Shown here: positions 16,445-25,698 of the stretch, in pieces | Numbering within the stretch: position 1 is the first letter of the stretch | How the letters are laid out: the number at the start of each line of letters is the position of its first letter | Assembly: GCA_947447465.1 (NCBI GenBank) | Contig: CANFKE010000013.1 | Coordinates: forward strand, 1-64,000 | Length of the DNA: 64,000 nt | Direction of reading: 5' to 3' | DNA from: Chitinophagaceae bacterium | GTDB taxonomy: Bacteria > Bacteroidota > Bacteroidia > Chitinophagales > Chitinophagaceae | Notes under the pieces: model-generated | Databases searched by the model: none | The model's input: only the letters and a program-made list of their open reading frames with translations | Told to the model about the DNA's origin: nothing | Program-made: the position numbers and the translations under genes

Positions 16445-16900
16445 TTAACCAATATTCAACACCGCATTCACCCATTCCGGATCGAAGCTGGCATCAAACT
16501 TCTTATAGAAATTTAGTGCAGGTTCATTCCATTCCAGTACCTGCCACACTATTCCGCTGAATTTCTTTTCCTTAGCCTCTTCTATCAGTGCATCCATCAG
16601 CATCTTGCCCAACTTACGGCCACGAGCTGCCTCAGTAACTATAATGTCTTCAAGATACATGCGCTGCCCTTTCCATGTGCTGTAGCGGATGTAATAAAGC
16701 GCAAAGCCTTGTATCATGCCATCTTCTTCTACCACAAATGCCCACCACACAGGGTTGGCGCCAAAACCACTGTCTGTAAAATGCTCAAGTGTTACCGTTA
16801 CTTCATCAGGGGCACGCTCATAGAGCGCCAGTTCTCGCACCAGTTCCAGCATACGCGGACAATCTTCTACTACTGCTCTTCTTACTATTGGCGTTGGCAT
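16445..16900 (-). CDS. GNAT acetyltransferase, SSAT-like
   Basis: A 151-residue N-acetyltransferase. It follows the pattern of the spermidine/spermine (thialysine) acetyltransferase branch: VRELALYERAPDEV near residue 22, YYIRYSTWKGQRMYLEDIIV, the acetyl-CoA loop RGRKLGKMLM, and VLEWNEPALNFYKKF. Likely substrates are small amines or polyamines, but this is family inference. It is transcribed alone on the minus strand between the PorG-like gene and porX. Confidence 0.85.
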   Translation of the reverse strand: MPTPIVRRAVVEDCPRMLELVRELALYERAPDEVTVTLEHFTDSGFGANPVWWAFVVEEDGMIQGFALYYIRYSTWKGQRMYLEDIIVTEAARGRKLGKMLMDALIEEAKEKKFSGIVWQVLEWNEPALNFYKKFDASFDPEWVNAVLNIG

Positions 16901-17057
16901 AATGTTAATGTCTTGTTCCTTAATGCAATACTAACTACCTAATGGCGTTATTCCAAGTATTCCCTCCTGTCAAACTTGCGTTAAACTAAATTTTAAATGC
17001 AGGCATCCCAAATATTTTGTAATAAATTTATCTGATCTTAAAACACACACACCAAAA

Positions 17058-18617
17058 ATGAGTACACAAGGCGAGATACTATGGGTAGATGATGAAATTG
17101 ATTCGCTTAAGTCGCAGATCATGTTCCTTACCAATAAGGGATATACCGTTACTCCGCTTTCTAATGGCTATGATGCCCTCGAACTATTGAAAGATAAGAT
17201 CGTTGATGTGGTATTGCTCGATGAGAGTATGCCCGGACTTACAGGACTGGAAACACTGAGTAAGATAAAAGAAATGTTACCTCAGTTGCCGGTAGTGATG
17301 ATCACTAAGAATGAGGCAGAGAACATAATGGAAGAAGCTCTAGGCTCACAGATCACCGACTACCTCATTAAGCCGGTCAACCCCAATCAGGTATTACTTT
17401 CATTGAAGAAGATAATGGATGGTAAGCGCCTGGTGTCAGAGAAGACCACAGTAGCCTATCAGCAAGACTTCCGCAATCTCTTTATGGCACTCAACGATAG
17501 TCCCGATCACGAAGAGTGGAAGGAACTCTACAAGCGCCTGGTCTATTGGGAACTGGAGATCGGCAAAAGCGATAGCTCTGAGATGATGGAAGTGCTGCAA
17601 ACGCAAAAGGCTGAAGCCAATAGTGAGTTCTTTAAGTACATCAGTAAGAACTATGCAGGCTGGATAAAGGATAACAACAAAACAGGCCCTTTGTTCTCTC
17701 ATAAACTCTTTGAGACCAAGATAGCGCCACATATTAAAGCAGGTCAGCCTACCTTCATGATAGTGGTGGACAATCTCCGCTACGATCATTGGAAAGCCTT
17801 CCAGTCCATCATAACAGAGTCTTTTCGCATAACGGAAGAAGATCTGTATTACAGCATCCTGCCTACAGCCACACAATATTGCCGCAACGCAATATTCGCC
17901 GGAATGATGCCGATAGATATAGAAAAGCATTTTCCGCTGGAGTGGAAGAACGATGATGAAGATGGTGGAAAGAACCTCTACGAAGAGTTCTTCTTTGCCA
18001 ATCAGTTGAAGCACCTGAAAATGGACAAACTGAAGTGGCAATATGTAAAGATCACCAACAACGATGATGCCAAGCAACTGGAAGACAACATACACAACTA
18101 CCTCTCTAACGACCTCACAGTTGTGGTGTACAACTTTGTAGATATGCTCTCTCATGCACGCACCGAAATGGAAGTATTGAAAGAGCTGGCCGGCGATGAA
18201 ATATCTTATCGTTCGCTGGTTACCAGTTGGTTCGAGCACTCTCCATTGCACAGGGCTTTACGCAAGATCGCGGAGAAGAATATTCAGGTATTCATGACCA
18301 CAGACCACGGCAGCACCAAAGTAAAGACACCTAGTAAATGTGTGGGCGACAGACAAACAACTGCCAATCTCCGTTACAAACATGGCCGTAATCTCCAGTA
18401 CGAAGGACGTGATGTATTAGCCTTCAAAGATCCTAAACTGGCGGGCTTACCTACACCCAATGTTAGCTCTACATTCATCTTTGCAAAGGAAGATGTATTC
18501 CTGTGCTATCCCAATAATTACAATCATTATGTCAACTACTACCGCAACACCTTCCAGCACGGGGGCATCTCCATTGAAGAGATGATCATACCGGTAGTAA
18601 GGATGGAAAGTAAATAG
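17058..18617 (+). CDS. porX: PorX, response regulator with PglZ domain (T9SS regulator)
   Basis: A 519-residue protein with an N-terminal receiver domain (Asp55 phosphorylation site in VVLLDESMPG, Lys105 in DYLIKPVNP), a helical linker, and a C-terminal PglZ/alkaline-phosphatase-like domain. The metal site shows Asp238 in VVDNLRYDHW, Thr270/Thr272 in LPTATQYCRN, and TTDHGS. In Porphyromonas, PorX acts with PorY to control T9SS gene expression, and its PglZ domain cleaves cyclic oligonucleotides. A histidine kinase is not adjacent here. It is monocistronic, with a terminator 20 nt after the stop. Confidence 0.95.
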   Translation: MSTQGEILWVDDEIDSLKSQIMFLTNKGYTVTPLSNGYDALELLKDKIVDVVLLDESMPGLTGLETLSKIKEMLPQLPVVMITKNEAENIMEEALGSQITDYLIKPVNPNQVLLSLKKIMDGKRLVSEKTTVAYQQDFRNLFMALNDSPDHEEWKELYKRLVYWELEIGKSDSSEMMEVLQTQKAEANSEFFKYISKNYAGWIKDNNKTGPLFSHKLFETKIAPHIKAGQPTFMIVVDNLRYDHWKAFQSIITESFRITEEDLYYSILPTATQYCRNAIFAGMMPIDIEKHFPLEWKNDDEDGGKNLYEEFFFANQLKHLKMDKLKWQYVKITNNDDAKQLEDNIHNYLSNDLTVVVYNFVDMLSHARTEMEVLKELAGDEISYRSLVTSWFEHSPLHRALRKIAEKNIQVFMTTDHGSTKVKTPSKCVGDRQTTANLRYKHGRNLQYEGRDVLAFKDPKLAGLPTPNVSSTFIFAKEDVFLCYPNNYNHYVNYYRNTFQHGGISIEEMIIPVVRMESK

Positions 18618-18636
18618 ACTTTGGAGATCATTATCT

Positions 18637-18672
18637 AAAGACCTGTTTCTGTATAGGAACAGGTCTTTTTAT
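18637..18672 (+). terminator. porX terminator
   Basis: The stem AAAGACCTGTTTC / GGAACAGGTCTTT (one G-T-type mismatch, 6-nt loop) is followed by TTATTTTTTTC. Confidence 0.88.
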
Positions 18673-18738
18673 TTTTTTCAAAGACATAACAAATTGAAGA
18701 TCATAGAGTACATTCGTAATGCAATAAAAATTGTCATT

Positions 18739-19755
18739 ATGAAGAAAATTTTATTTCTGTTGGCCACTCTGTGTGCCATGTTCAGTGCTCAGGCACAACC
18801 GGGTTTAGTTGCTCATTGGGATATGGATGATTCCGTCAATGATGTCTCCGGCAATGGCCACAATGGTCAGGCGCATAATATTGTACCGGCAATGGGTAAA
18901 GATGGAGTCATGGGACACGCATATTATTTTAATGGTGTTAATAGCTACATATATGTGCCCTACTCTGCTGGAATGAATATGACCACAGGATTCTCCATCT
19001 GTGCGCGAATAAAAATCGATGGATTTTATTCCGGAACATGTCATGGTAATACCATTCTGGATCGCGGACAGCTATCTCCCGTTGGTACCGGTACATACGC
19101 TCTGTATTTTAGTGATCTCGCTTCAGGGGCCAATTGCAGTGATGTAGTCGATACAACTCAGGAATGTTTTTTGACCGGCGCTACTGCTACCTCTGCACCA
19201 TTATCTCCGGCCAGCACTACTGCCTTCAATTACTCGCCACATATTGTCACCAACAAGTGGTATAACGTAGTCGGAACTTTTAATGATACGGTGTATAAAC
19301 TATATGTCAATGATACGTTGGTCAACACAGCTACCATATCTACCCCGGGTGTGCCGATAGGTGCTACTACAGAAGGGCTCTCAATTGGCTATGACACTTA
19401 CGATTCGATCGGTGGATATCCTTATCAGTTCAAAGGTATTATTGATGACATAAAATTATTCAACAGGGCTTTAAGCGGTACCGAAGTCCACGGATACACT
19501 ACCGGTATTCAGTCCGTTGACAGGCAGGCAGAAATTACCATCTATCCTAATCCGGCACACAATTCAATAAGCATCCGGAATGCACAGAACAGTACTTTGA
19601 ACATTTACAATGTATTGGGTAGTAAGGTTTATGAGGGTAATATAAATAATGCTACAGAACAACTGAACATTGAACATCTTACTCCGGGAACTTATCTCAC
19701 GCAATTCATAGCAGCTGATGGAAGCAGCCTCAGTCTGCGGTTCATTAAAGATTGA
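18739..19755 (+). CDS. T9SS cargo protein with LamG domain
   Basis: A 338-residue protein. The ATG at 18739 begins the signal peptide MKKILFLLATLCAMFSAQAQ; an upstream in-frame codon adds 15 unlikely residues. Residues 22-245 form a LamG/concanavalin-like fold (VAHWDMDDSVNDVSGNGHNG, GHAYYFNGVNSYIYVPYS, FKGIIDDIKLFNRALSGTE), predicted to bind carbohydrate or another surface ligand. The last 75 residues (ITIYPNPAHNSISIRN...LTPGTYLTQF) are a type A sorting domain. It is the third T9SS substrate in the window. Confidence 0.87.
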   Translation: MKKILFLLATLCAMFSAQAQPGLVAHWDMDDSVNDVSGNGHNGQAHNIVPAMGKDGVMGHAYYFNGVNSYIYVPYSAGMNMTTGFSICARIKIDGFYSGTCHGNTILDRGQLSPVGTGTYALYFSDLASGANCSDVVDTTQECFLTGATATSAPLSPASTTAFNYSPHIVTNKWYNVVGTFNDTVYKLYVNDTLVNTATISTPGVPIGATTEGLSIGYDTYDSIGGYPYQFKGIIDDIKLFNRALSGTEVHGYTTGIQSVDRQAEITIYPNPAHNSISIRNAQNSTLNIYNVLGSKVYEGNINNATEQLNIEHLTPGTYLTQFIAADGSSLSLRFIKD

Positions 19756-19775
19756 TCTCCATACTTTTAAAATAA

Positions 19776-19820
19776 ATAAGGGTGTTGACCATTACGGCAA
19801 CACCCTTATCTATTTAATTT
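19776..19820. terminator. Bidirectional terminator between convergent genes
   Basis: The stem ATAAGGGTGTTG / CAACACCCTTAT (perfect 12 bp, 10-nt loop) has T-rich sequence to the right (CTATTTAATTT) and A-rich sequence to the left. Confidence 0.8.
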
Positions 19821-19827
19821 ATAAGAT

Positions 19828-20388
19828 TCACTTATTTTTCAGCCATTCCTCAGGATTCAGCTTTTCTTTCTGTCCTTTCATACCGGCTTTCCAGATCTGG
19901 AAGTTAAGTGTCGGCTTTCCGTTCTTGGTGGATACTACACCTATCTGGTCGTTGGCCATCAGATGCTGCCCTTCTTTTACATTCACACTGGCAAGGCCGC
20001 TATATACACTGAAGATATTACCATGCTGAACGATCATACTCAGGTCAGATCCTCCAGATGAAAAAATACGGGCTACCAATCCTTCCGATACAACACGTAC
20101 CGGTGCCTTTTCAATGGTTAGAATATCTATTCCCGGGTTGGTATCTTCTGCTGTAGGTATTGCCTTTACCACCGCCTTTTTCGTCTTAGGCGCTTTCACT
20201 ACAGGTAGGGGCAGCTTGCCTTTCTGTGACTGGAATTTTTGCGCCATAGCCTCATCAGCAGCGCTTGGCCTTGGCGGTAAGGGTACATTCATATTCTCCT
20301 GTCCGGGTGCAGGACGGCTGATAGGCCTTAACTGTGCAAAGCTGCTTATCGACAGGCTAAGTAATGCAATGGTAAATATTATCCTCAT
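19828..20388 (-). CDS. Exported protein with degenerate LytM domain, paralogue 1
   Basis: A 186-residue protein starting at the ATG whose product opens with the signal MRIIFTIALLSLSISSFAQ. After a Pro-rich linker comes a LytM/M23-like fold (VRVVSEGLVARIFSSGGSDL, IVQHGNIFSVYSGLASVNVKEG, then LNFQIWKAG). The catalytic HxH of active M23 peptidases (HLHF) is replaced by TLNF and the first zinc motif is missing, so it cannot be a peptidase. EnvC-type degenerate LytM proteins activate cell-wall amidases, a likely but inferred role. Two paralogues lie upstream on the same strand. Confidence 0.8.
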   Translation of the reverse strand: MRIIFTIALLSLSISSFAQLRPISRPAPGQENMNVPLPPRPSAADEAMAQKFQSQKGKLPLPVVKAPKTKKAVVKAIPTAEDTNPGIDILTIEKAPVRVVSEGLVARIFSSGGSDLSMIVQHGNIFSVYSGLASVNVKEGQHLMANDQIGVVSTKNGKPTLNFQIWKAGMKGQKEKLNPEEWLKNK

Positions 20389-20414
20389 GATCGTTATAAA
20401 TATATAGTTAGTTG

Positions 20415-21020
20415 TTAGTAGCTTTTTATGATCCACGCCTCGGGGTCTAGCTTGGTCTTTTCTACCTTGCCCGGTGCTGCTTTCCATATCTGGAAGTTCA
20501 ACTTTGGTTCGCCATCATCATTCGCCGCAATTGTTCCTATCTCCTGGTTAGCTTTTACTTTCTCTCCTTTCTTTACTGCTGTGTTGGCTACACTATTGTA
20601 AACCGTAAAGTAGTTGCCATGCTTTACAATGACTACCATCTTGTCATCATTATCAACACTAAATACGCTGCTTACAGTTCCTTCATGCACAGTTCGCACG
20701 CACGATCCGGCTCTGCAACTGATGTTCACGCCTCCGCTCACCTCATCAAGAGAAAATTTGTTGAACCTGCTGATCAACGGGTTGGCAGTTTCAACAGGAA
20801 ATAACAGGTTGCCTTTATGTGCTTCAAATTGCTCAGAAAGGATATCGTCTTCAGTAATTATTCTTGGAGCCGCTTTATGTACCACAGCTTTCCTGTTACG
20901 GCCGCTGTGTTGATGATGCCCCGAATAACGATGCTGTGTGTGATGTTTATGTCTATGCTTGGCAAAGCCGGGGCTGCAAATGAACAGCAATACAATAGCT
21001 ATAAAGTATCTCATAGGCAT
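20415..21020 (-). CDS. Exported protein with degenerate LytM domain, paralogue 2
   Basis: A 201-residue protein with a signal peptide (MRYFIAIVLLFICSPGFA), a His/Lys-rich segment (KHRHKHHTQHRYSGHHQHSG) right after cleavage that might bind metal, and a LytM-like domain (HEGTVSSVFSVDND, IVKHGNYFTVYNSVANTAVKKG, LNFQIWKAA). The zinc-ligand histidines of M23 are absent, as in its neighbours. Met3 is an equally possible start. It lies 26 nt upstream of paralogue 1 (start 20388) and 135 nt downstream of the EnvC-like gene. Confidence 0.8.
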   Translation of the reverse strand: MPMRYFIAIVLLFICSPGFAKHRHKHHTQHRYSGHHQHSGRNRKAVVHKAAPRIITEDDILSEQFEAHKGNLLFPVETANPLISRFNKFSLDEVSGGVNISCRAGSCVRTVHEGTVSSVFSVDNDDKMVVIVKHGNYFTVYNSVANTAVKKGEKVKANQEIGTIAANDDGEPKLNFQIWKAAPGKVEKTKLDPEAWIIKSY

Positions 21021-21155
21021 TTATATTAGTTATTGATTTGAGCGCCTGCTGTCGGTCTCTGACCTACGGCCATCGGGCGGATATTCTTTGAGTTCGTAAC
21101 TACATTTTATGCACCTGTCTGGATTGGAGGGTACACTCGATCTGATATTACTCTA

Positions 21156-22535
21156 TCAATGTGCTTTTCCTATCCATGTCTCTGGGTTAAGCTTAACTTT
21201 GGCACCCTTACCTGCCGATTTCCATATCTGGAAGTTCACTGTTGGCTCTCCTTCATCATTATTGGCTACTATTCCTATCGTTTGGCGCGTATCTACATGC
21301 TGACCGTTCTTTACAGATACACTGGCCAATCCATTATACACTGTAAAGTAGTTACCATGCTGTATGATCACGATAAGGTCACTGCCTCCGGTCGAGAACA
21401 CACTACTTACAGTTCCTTCAAATACTGCTCTTACAGCAGCACTTGGTGAGGTGCGGATATCTATACCTGCCTGGTCCACCATTACGCTGGGTGCCAGCGG
21501 GTGCGGGTGTGTACCAAAGTGGTCAGATATAGACCCCTGCGCCACTGGCCAGTAGAGTTTACCATGATTACCTTCAAAATTAGCGGCAAGTGCTACTTCT
21601 GTTGGTGTCATCATCAATGGTGGGGCATCAGCCCTTGCAGGCTTTGGTTTCGGCGCTACATAAGGTAGTGTAGGGTCGGGCTTGCCATTACCTGCCGGGT
21701 GGGTCTCTTTCGGATTGACAGGTGCCGTAGGTTTATTGGCGGCAGCCAGTCTTTTCTTCTCCTCTTCCTCAGCTTTTTTCAGAGCCGCCGCCATCTCACG
21801 TTCTATGATCGCACCAATGGCCTTGTTGATCCTGTTGGCTACTATCCTGTTCTTTTCTATTTCTTTGGCCAGTTCTGCTTCCTTGCCTTTCAGACTCTGT
21901 ATCACATTATTCGTCTGCTGCACATCGCCCTGCAAGGCTACAGTTTGCTGCTTTTGGTTCATCAGCAACTGGTCTTTTTCCTGCTTTTCCTTGTTCAGGT
22001 CGCCTATCTTATGTTCTATCTGGTTTTGCGTCTGGTGTATCTGATCTACCTGCTGCTTACGGTATTCCCTGAATTTTTTCAGGTACTTCATTCTCCTTAC
22101 TGCGTCATTGAAATCCTGTGATGAGAACAGGAAGGCCAGCATGTCATAAGAACTGCGGGTCTGGTAAGCATACCGTAGCGACTGCGCATATCTGATTTTC
22201 AATAGCTCCAGTTTCTGCTTCAACGTCATTATCTCTTTAGAGGAGGAAACGATGGTATTGTCTATACTCCCTATCTCTTCATTGATATTGCCGATCAATG
22301 TCTGCCTTTGTGCCAGCTTATATTGCAGTGCGCGCAACTGGCTCATTGTGGCATTCTTATTCTTCTTGATCTCATTCAGTTGCTGCTCCGTCTCATTGAT
22401 AGCATCCTGTATCTCCTTACGTTTAGCCTCAAGCTGTGCTTTGGTAGGCGGAACATAGTTTGATCCGGTAACTACCTGTTGTGCAGAGGCAGATACCGAG
22501 ATGAACAGAAATAACAGAAAACAGATTTTACGCAT
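21156..22535 (-). CDS. EnvC-like murein hydrolase activator
   Basis: A 459-residue protein. The ATG at 22535 begins the signal MRKICFLLFLFISVSASAQ. Residues 25-250 are a long coiled coil rich in Lys, Glu and Gln, then a Pro-rich linker, then a degenerate LytM domain (SDHFGTHPHPLAPSVMVDQAGIDI, IIQHGNYFTVYNGLASVSV, VNFQIWKSAG). The architecture is that of EnvC, which activates division amidases in the periplasm. The peptidase histidines are replaced (HxH to VNF), consistent with a regulatory role. It is the first and largest of three adjacent LytM-domain genes. Confidence 0.87.
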   Translation of the reverse strand: MRKICFLLFLFISVSASAQQVVTGSNYVPPTKAQLEAKRKEIQDAINETEQQLNEIKKNKNATMSQLRALQYKLAQRQTLIGNINEEIGSIDNTIVSSSKEIMTLKQKLELLKIRYAQSLRYAYQTRSSYDMLAFLFSSQDFNDAVRRMKYLKKFREYRKQQVDQIHQTQNQIEHKIGDLNKEKQEKDQLLMNQKQQTVALQGDVQQTNNVIQSLKGKEAELAKEIEKNRIVANRINKAIGAIIEREMAAALKKAEEEEKKRLAAANKPTAPVNPKETHPAGNGKPDPTLPYVAPKPKPARADAPPLMMTPTEVALAANFEGNHGKLYWPVAQGSISDHFGTHPHPLAPSVMVDQAGIDIRTSPSAAVRAVFEGTVSSVFSTGGSDLIVIIQHGNYFTVYNGLASVSVKNGQHVDTRQTIGIVANNDEGEPTVNFQIWKSAGKGAKVKLNPETWIGKAH

Positions 22536-22691
22536 GAGTAACGGTGAGTTGGTAACAAATATACCCATTTCTTAAAGTTATTGTTAAAAGCCACTTCGTT
22601 TTTAGATAATTTTATCAAATGCCTCATAAAAATCACACTTATGGGGTTTTATTGTAAAACTTTGTTTTCTTTTGTTGCAAATAAGTAAGTT

Positions 22692-23567
22692 ATGTTATAC
22701 TCAATGACTGGTTTTGGCCGGGCAGATGCCGCAATAGGTAATCGCCAGGTAGTAGTAGAAATGAAGGCGCTTAACGGTAAGCAATTCGAATTGATGACCA
22801 AGTTACCACCTATCCTACGCAACTATGAACTGGACATTCGCAATCTGCTCAACAGCATTCTGATGCGCGGAACTATTGATGTGACCATAACTGTAAAGCA
22901 GGAAGGCGCTTCTAAACCTATGGTTGTCAATACAGATCTCGCTATGTTCTACTATCAGGGTATGAAGCAGATCGCTGATCAGGTTGGTGTGCCAACAGAT
23001 AATATTATATCTACACTCATGCGCATGCCGGAGGTAGTTGCCCCCGATCAGGATGCACTGGCTACCGAAGATTGGGAAAAGGTAAAGCTGGTGGTCGAAA
23101 AAGCGGCCAACAATCTCATGGAACACCGCAGGCATGAGGGCGAAGTTTTATACAAAGACATTCATTCCCGCATTAGCAATATTGAACAATTACTCGAAAA
23201 AGTCATTCCATTAGAAGGTGAGCGCACTACTCGTGTACGTGCTAAAATTGAACAATGGTTGATAGACGTCGTTGGTAAGCAGAAGATCGATGAGAATCGA
23301 CTGGAACAGGAAATGATCTACTACCTCGAACGTATGGACATCAGCGAAGAAAAGACACGCCTCAAACAACACTGTGTTTATTTCCACGATACGGTAGATA
23401 ATAAAGACACGGCAATAGGTCGTAAGCTCAACTTCATACTTCAGGAAATAGGCCGCGAGGTGAACACGCTCGGGTCAAAAGCCAACCATGCCGAAATTCA
23501 GCAGATCGTTATTAATATGAAAGACGAACTGGAAAAAGCTAAAGAGCAGATACTGAATATCCTCTGA
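22692..23567 (+). CDS. YicC-family endoribonuclease
   Basis: A 291-residue protein with the YicC/YloC hallmarks: start MLYSMTGFGRADA, VEMKALNGKQFEL, and the C-terminal half RLKQHCVYFHDTV, GRKLNFILQEIGREVNTLGSKAN. Recent work shows members cleave structured RNA; the physiological role is not settled. In many bacteria the gene precedes gmk; here it is followed by a terminator and an unrelated gene. It is divergent from the EnvC-like gene, 156 nt away. Confidence 0.93.
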   Translation: MLYSMTGFGRADAAIGNRQVVVEMKALNGKQFELMTKLPPILRNYELDIRNLLNSILMRGTIDVTITVKQEGASKPMVVNTDLAMFYYQGMKQIADQVGVPTDNIISTLMRMPEVVAPDQDALATEDWEKVKLVVEKAANNLMEHRRHEGEVLYKDIHSRISNIEQLLEKVIPLEGERTTRVRAKIEQWLIDVVGKQKIDENRLEQEMIYYLERMDISEEKTRLKQHCVYFHDTVDNKDTAIGRKLNFILQEIGREVNTLGSKANHAEIQQIVINMKDELEKAKEQILNIL

Positions 23568-23607
23568 TCTTTTTATCGGGTACTGTTCATACTTAGATAT
23601 CAAATAC

Positions 23608-23640
23608 ACGCCAAAGACCAGCTCTTTGGCGTTTTTATTT
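23608..23640 (+). terminator. yicC terminator
   Basis: A perfect 10-bp stem (ACGCCAAAGA / TCTTTGGCGT, 5-nt loop CCAGC) is followed by TTTTATTT. Confidence 0.9.
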
Positions 23641-23782
23641 GCTGCCGTATAGTTATATGCTCAACAAGACCTGCCAGTTCATCGCAGGTGATACTTCATT
23701 TGATTGTAGCCGCTGCATTGCCTTCCTTATCTCTTTTCGCAACTTTTCAATGAGATACATCACCTTTTCTGTGTGACTACGG

Positions 23783-23816
23783 TTGCTTTATCATAGTTGC
23801 TGCGCAATTACTTTTG
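23783..23816 (+). promoter_or_regulatory. Promoter of PLP decarboxylase gene
   Basis: TTG (23783-23785) and TACTTTTG (23809-23816) are separated by 23 bp. The -7 element ends 31 bp before the ATG at 23848. Confidence 0.5.
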
Positions 23817-23847
23817 CTGCACTTCTGGGTAAACTAAGTAGTAAATA

Positions 23848-25080
23848 ATGAAACACTGGGTAAAACGCACGCACAAAGAACTGGATCAGATCATATCGAC
23901 CGCACTCGATCGTAATGTTTCCTACTCAAAAAATGTTTGCCTGGGCGTGCCGGCATCTGTGCTCGATCAGCATGTGTTTTACGAACATGCGGCATTTCTT
24001 AAAGATGCACCCCTGCTTCGGGCGTATGTTCAGAACCCCAATCATATCGGCTGTCATACCTTCGGCGATTCAGAACCTTTTTTCGAAGGTACACACGAAC
24101 TGGAAAAAGAGGTCATTGAATTGCTTTGTGTGGATATCTTCAAAGCTCAGGATCATTCATGCGATGGTTATGTAGCTTCAGGTGGCACCGAGGCCAATAT
24201 ACAGGCAGCATGGATCTACCGAAATTACTTTATCTCCCGTCATGGTGCAAAGCAAAGCGACATTGCTCTGCTAAGCTCTTCCGATACCCACTACTCGGTA
24301 GCCAAGGCTGCTAATCTCTTGGGTATAGATATGTACTCCGTTCCGGTCAATGATAACGACAGGGTCATGGACGAGGTTCAGTTGGATGCAGTTGTAAAGC
24401 GTTCTATAGAAAATGGCATCAGGTTTTTTATAGTATTCTGTAATATGGGTACCACCATGTTTGGTAGTGTCGATGACCCTGATGTCTATAAAAGGGTACT
24501 CGATGCCAATAAGATACAATTCAAACTGCATGTAGATGGTGCCTTCGGTGGTTTCGTCTATCCTGTCAGCGATCCTGTCAGCCATCTCAATTTTGCCAAC
24601 CCCATTGTTGATTCCATTACGCTCGATGCCCATAAAATGTTGCAGGCACCCTATGGCACAGGTATCTTTTTGGCCCGCAAAGGGCTCATGCAGCATGCCT
24701 ATACAAAGCAGGCAAGCTATGTAAGCGGTATGGATATGACACTCAACGGAAGCAGAGGAGGGGTCAATGCGATCGCCATATGGATGATCCTCTTTACCTA
24801 CGGGCCCTTTGGTTGGTTAGAGAAGATCAATAAACTTTTATACCGTACTCAATGGATTTGCGATCAGCTCAACAAAATGGGTGTCGTTTATTATCGCCAT
24901 CCTAAAATGAATATTGTTACCATCAGGTCCCGGTATATCATACGCGCACTTGCCGATAAATACAAACTTGTGCCTGACAGCCACAACGATGATCCGGCAT
25001 GGTATAAGATAGTGGTCATGGATCACGTTAGCATAGATCAGCTTCAGGCTTTTATCCACGATCTGAAGAGCGGCATATAA
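23848..25080 (+). CDS. PLP-dependent group II decarboxylase
   Basis: A 410-residue fold-type I PLP enzyme of the Glu/Tyr/His/aspartate decarboxylase superfamily. It contains SGGTEAN (111-117), the PLP-stacking His148 in SSDTHYSV, Asp230 in HVDGAFGGF and the PLP Lys263 in LDAHKMLQAPYG. The substrate cannot be read from sequence; MfnA-like aspartate decarboxylation and aromatic amino-acid decarboxylation are alternatives. It stands alone after the YicC terminator. No transporter or antiporter partner is adjacent, unlike in acid-resistance decarboxylase systems. Confidence 0.85.
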   Translation: MKHWVKRTHKELDQIISTALDRNVSYSKNVCLGVPASVLDQHVFYEHAAFLKDAPLLRAYVQNPNHIGCHTFGDSEPFFEGTHELEKEVIELLCVDIFKAQDHSCDGYVASGGTEANIQAAWIYRNYFISRHGAKQSDIALLSSSDTHYSVAKAANLLGIDMYSVPVNDNDRVMDEVQLDAVVKRSIENGIRFFIVFCNMGTTMFGSVDDPDVYKRVLDANKIQFKLHVDGAFGGFVYPVSDPVSHLNFANPIVDSITLDAHKMLQAPYGTGIFLARKGLMQHAYTKQASYVSGMDMTLNGSRGGVNAIAIWMILFTYGPFGWLEKINKLLYRTQWICDQLNKMGVVYYRHPKMNIVTIRSRYIIRALADKYKLVPDSHNDDPAWYKIVVMDHVSIDQLQAFIHDLKSGI

Positions 25081-25091
25081 AACCACACAAC

Positions 25092-25112
25092 GTAGAGACG
25101 CATAATTGCGTC
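25092..25112. repeat. Palindromic GTAGAGACGC-type element
   Basis: GTAGAGACGCATAATTGCGTC contains the inverted repeat GACGCA-TAAT-TGCGTC. It resembles short dispersed GTAGAGACGC palindromes reported in intergenic regions of some bacteria. Only one copy was noticed in this window. It has no T tract, so it is not a typical terminator. Confidence 0.35.
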
Positions 25113-25169
25113 ACCATGCCCAAACAGTGATGTACTACATCCCCCAAATACAGCTTTTAAAAATATCGA

Positions 25170-25583
25170 TCAGCCCGCCATTCGCACCATACACTGCACA
25201 TCCTTTTCATTCAGATACAACTCCACACAATACCCTTCCGGGTCTATGCCCGACTGAGATAATAGTTGTTGAAAAGCTTTGCCGATAGCAGTTATTTGTT
25301 GCATGTAGTCGCGAATGGTAATGCTATAATAGTTCCCGCTTTTGAGCATCAGAACTGGTAAGCCTTTAGCATGTCTCTCTTGTTCACTTCTTATTTCGGC
25401 CGCGGCTTTATAGCTTATTGCACCTGCATCTTCTGGGCGCGATAAGCCGAAAAATTTTCTTCCGTCACCCGGAAATGGGAAATGCACATGTAGCTGCTCA
25501 TGTGCTGCCATCACTCCCTCCGGAAAGGAAAAAGCCTGCACATAAGCCAGTAAAATATCATGGTCAATGGTTATGGTATCCAT
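25170..25583 (-). CDS. Hypothetical protein, possibly GyrI-like ligand-binding domain
   Basis: A 137-residue soluble protein with no DNA-binding helix. The stretch LMLKSGNYYSITIRDYMQQI and the end GIDPEGYCVELYLNEKDVQCMVRM resemble the C-terminal strands of AraC-effector/GyrI-like small-molecule-binding domains. The match is from memory and weak. It is transcribed alone, convergent with the PLP decarboxylase. Confidence 0.55.
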   Translation of the reverse strand: MDTITIDHDILLAYVQAFSFPEGVMAAHEQLHVHFPFPGDGRKFFGLSRPEDAGAISYKAAAEIRSEQERHAKGLPVLMLKSGNYYSITIRDYMQQITAIGKAFQQLLSQSGIDPEGYCVELYLNEKDVQCMVRMAG

Positions 25584-25698
25584 ATGCTGTTATTGGTTAC
25601 ATAAAGTTACTCATCCTCCTTTGGTGCATTATACGCTATTGCGACAATTCTCGGGGTAATTGCGCTCGATAGATATACCTACTATTATTAAAAATTAC

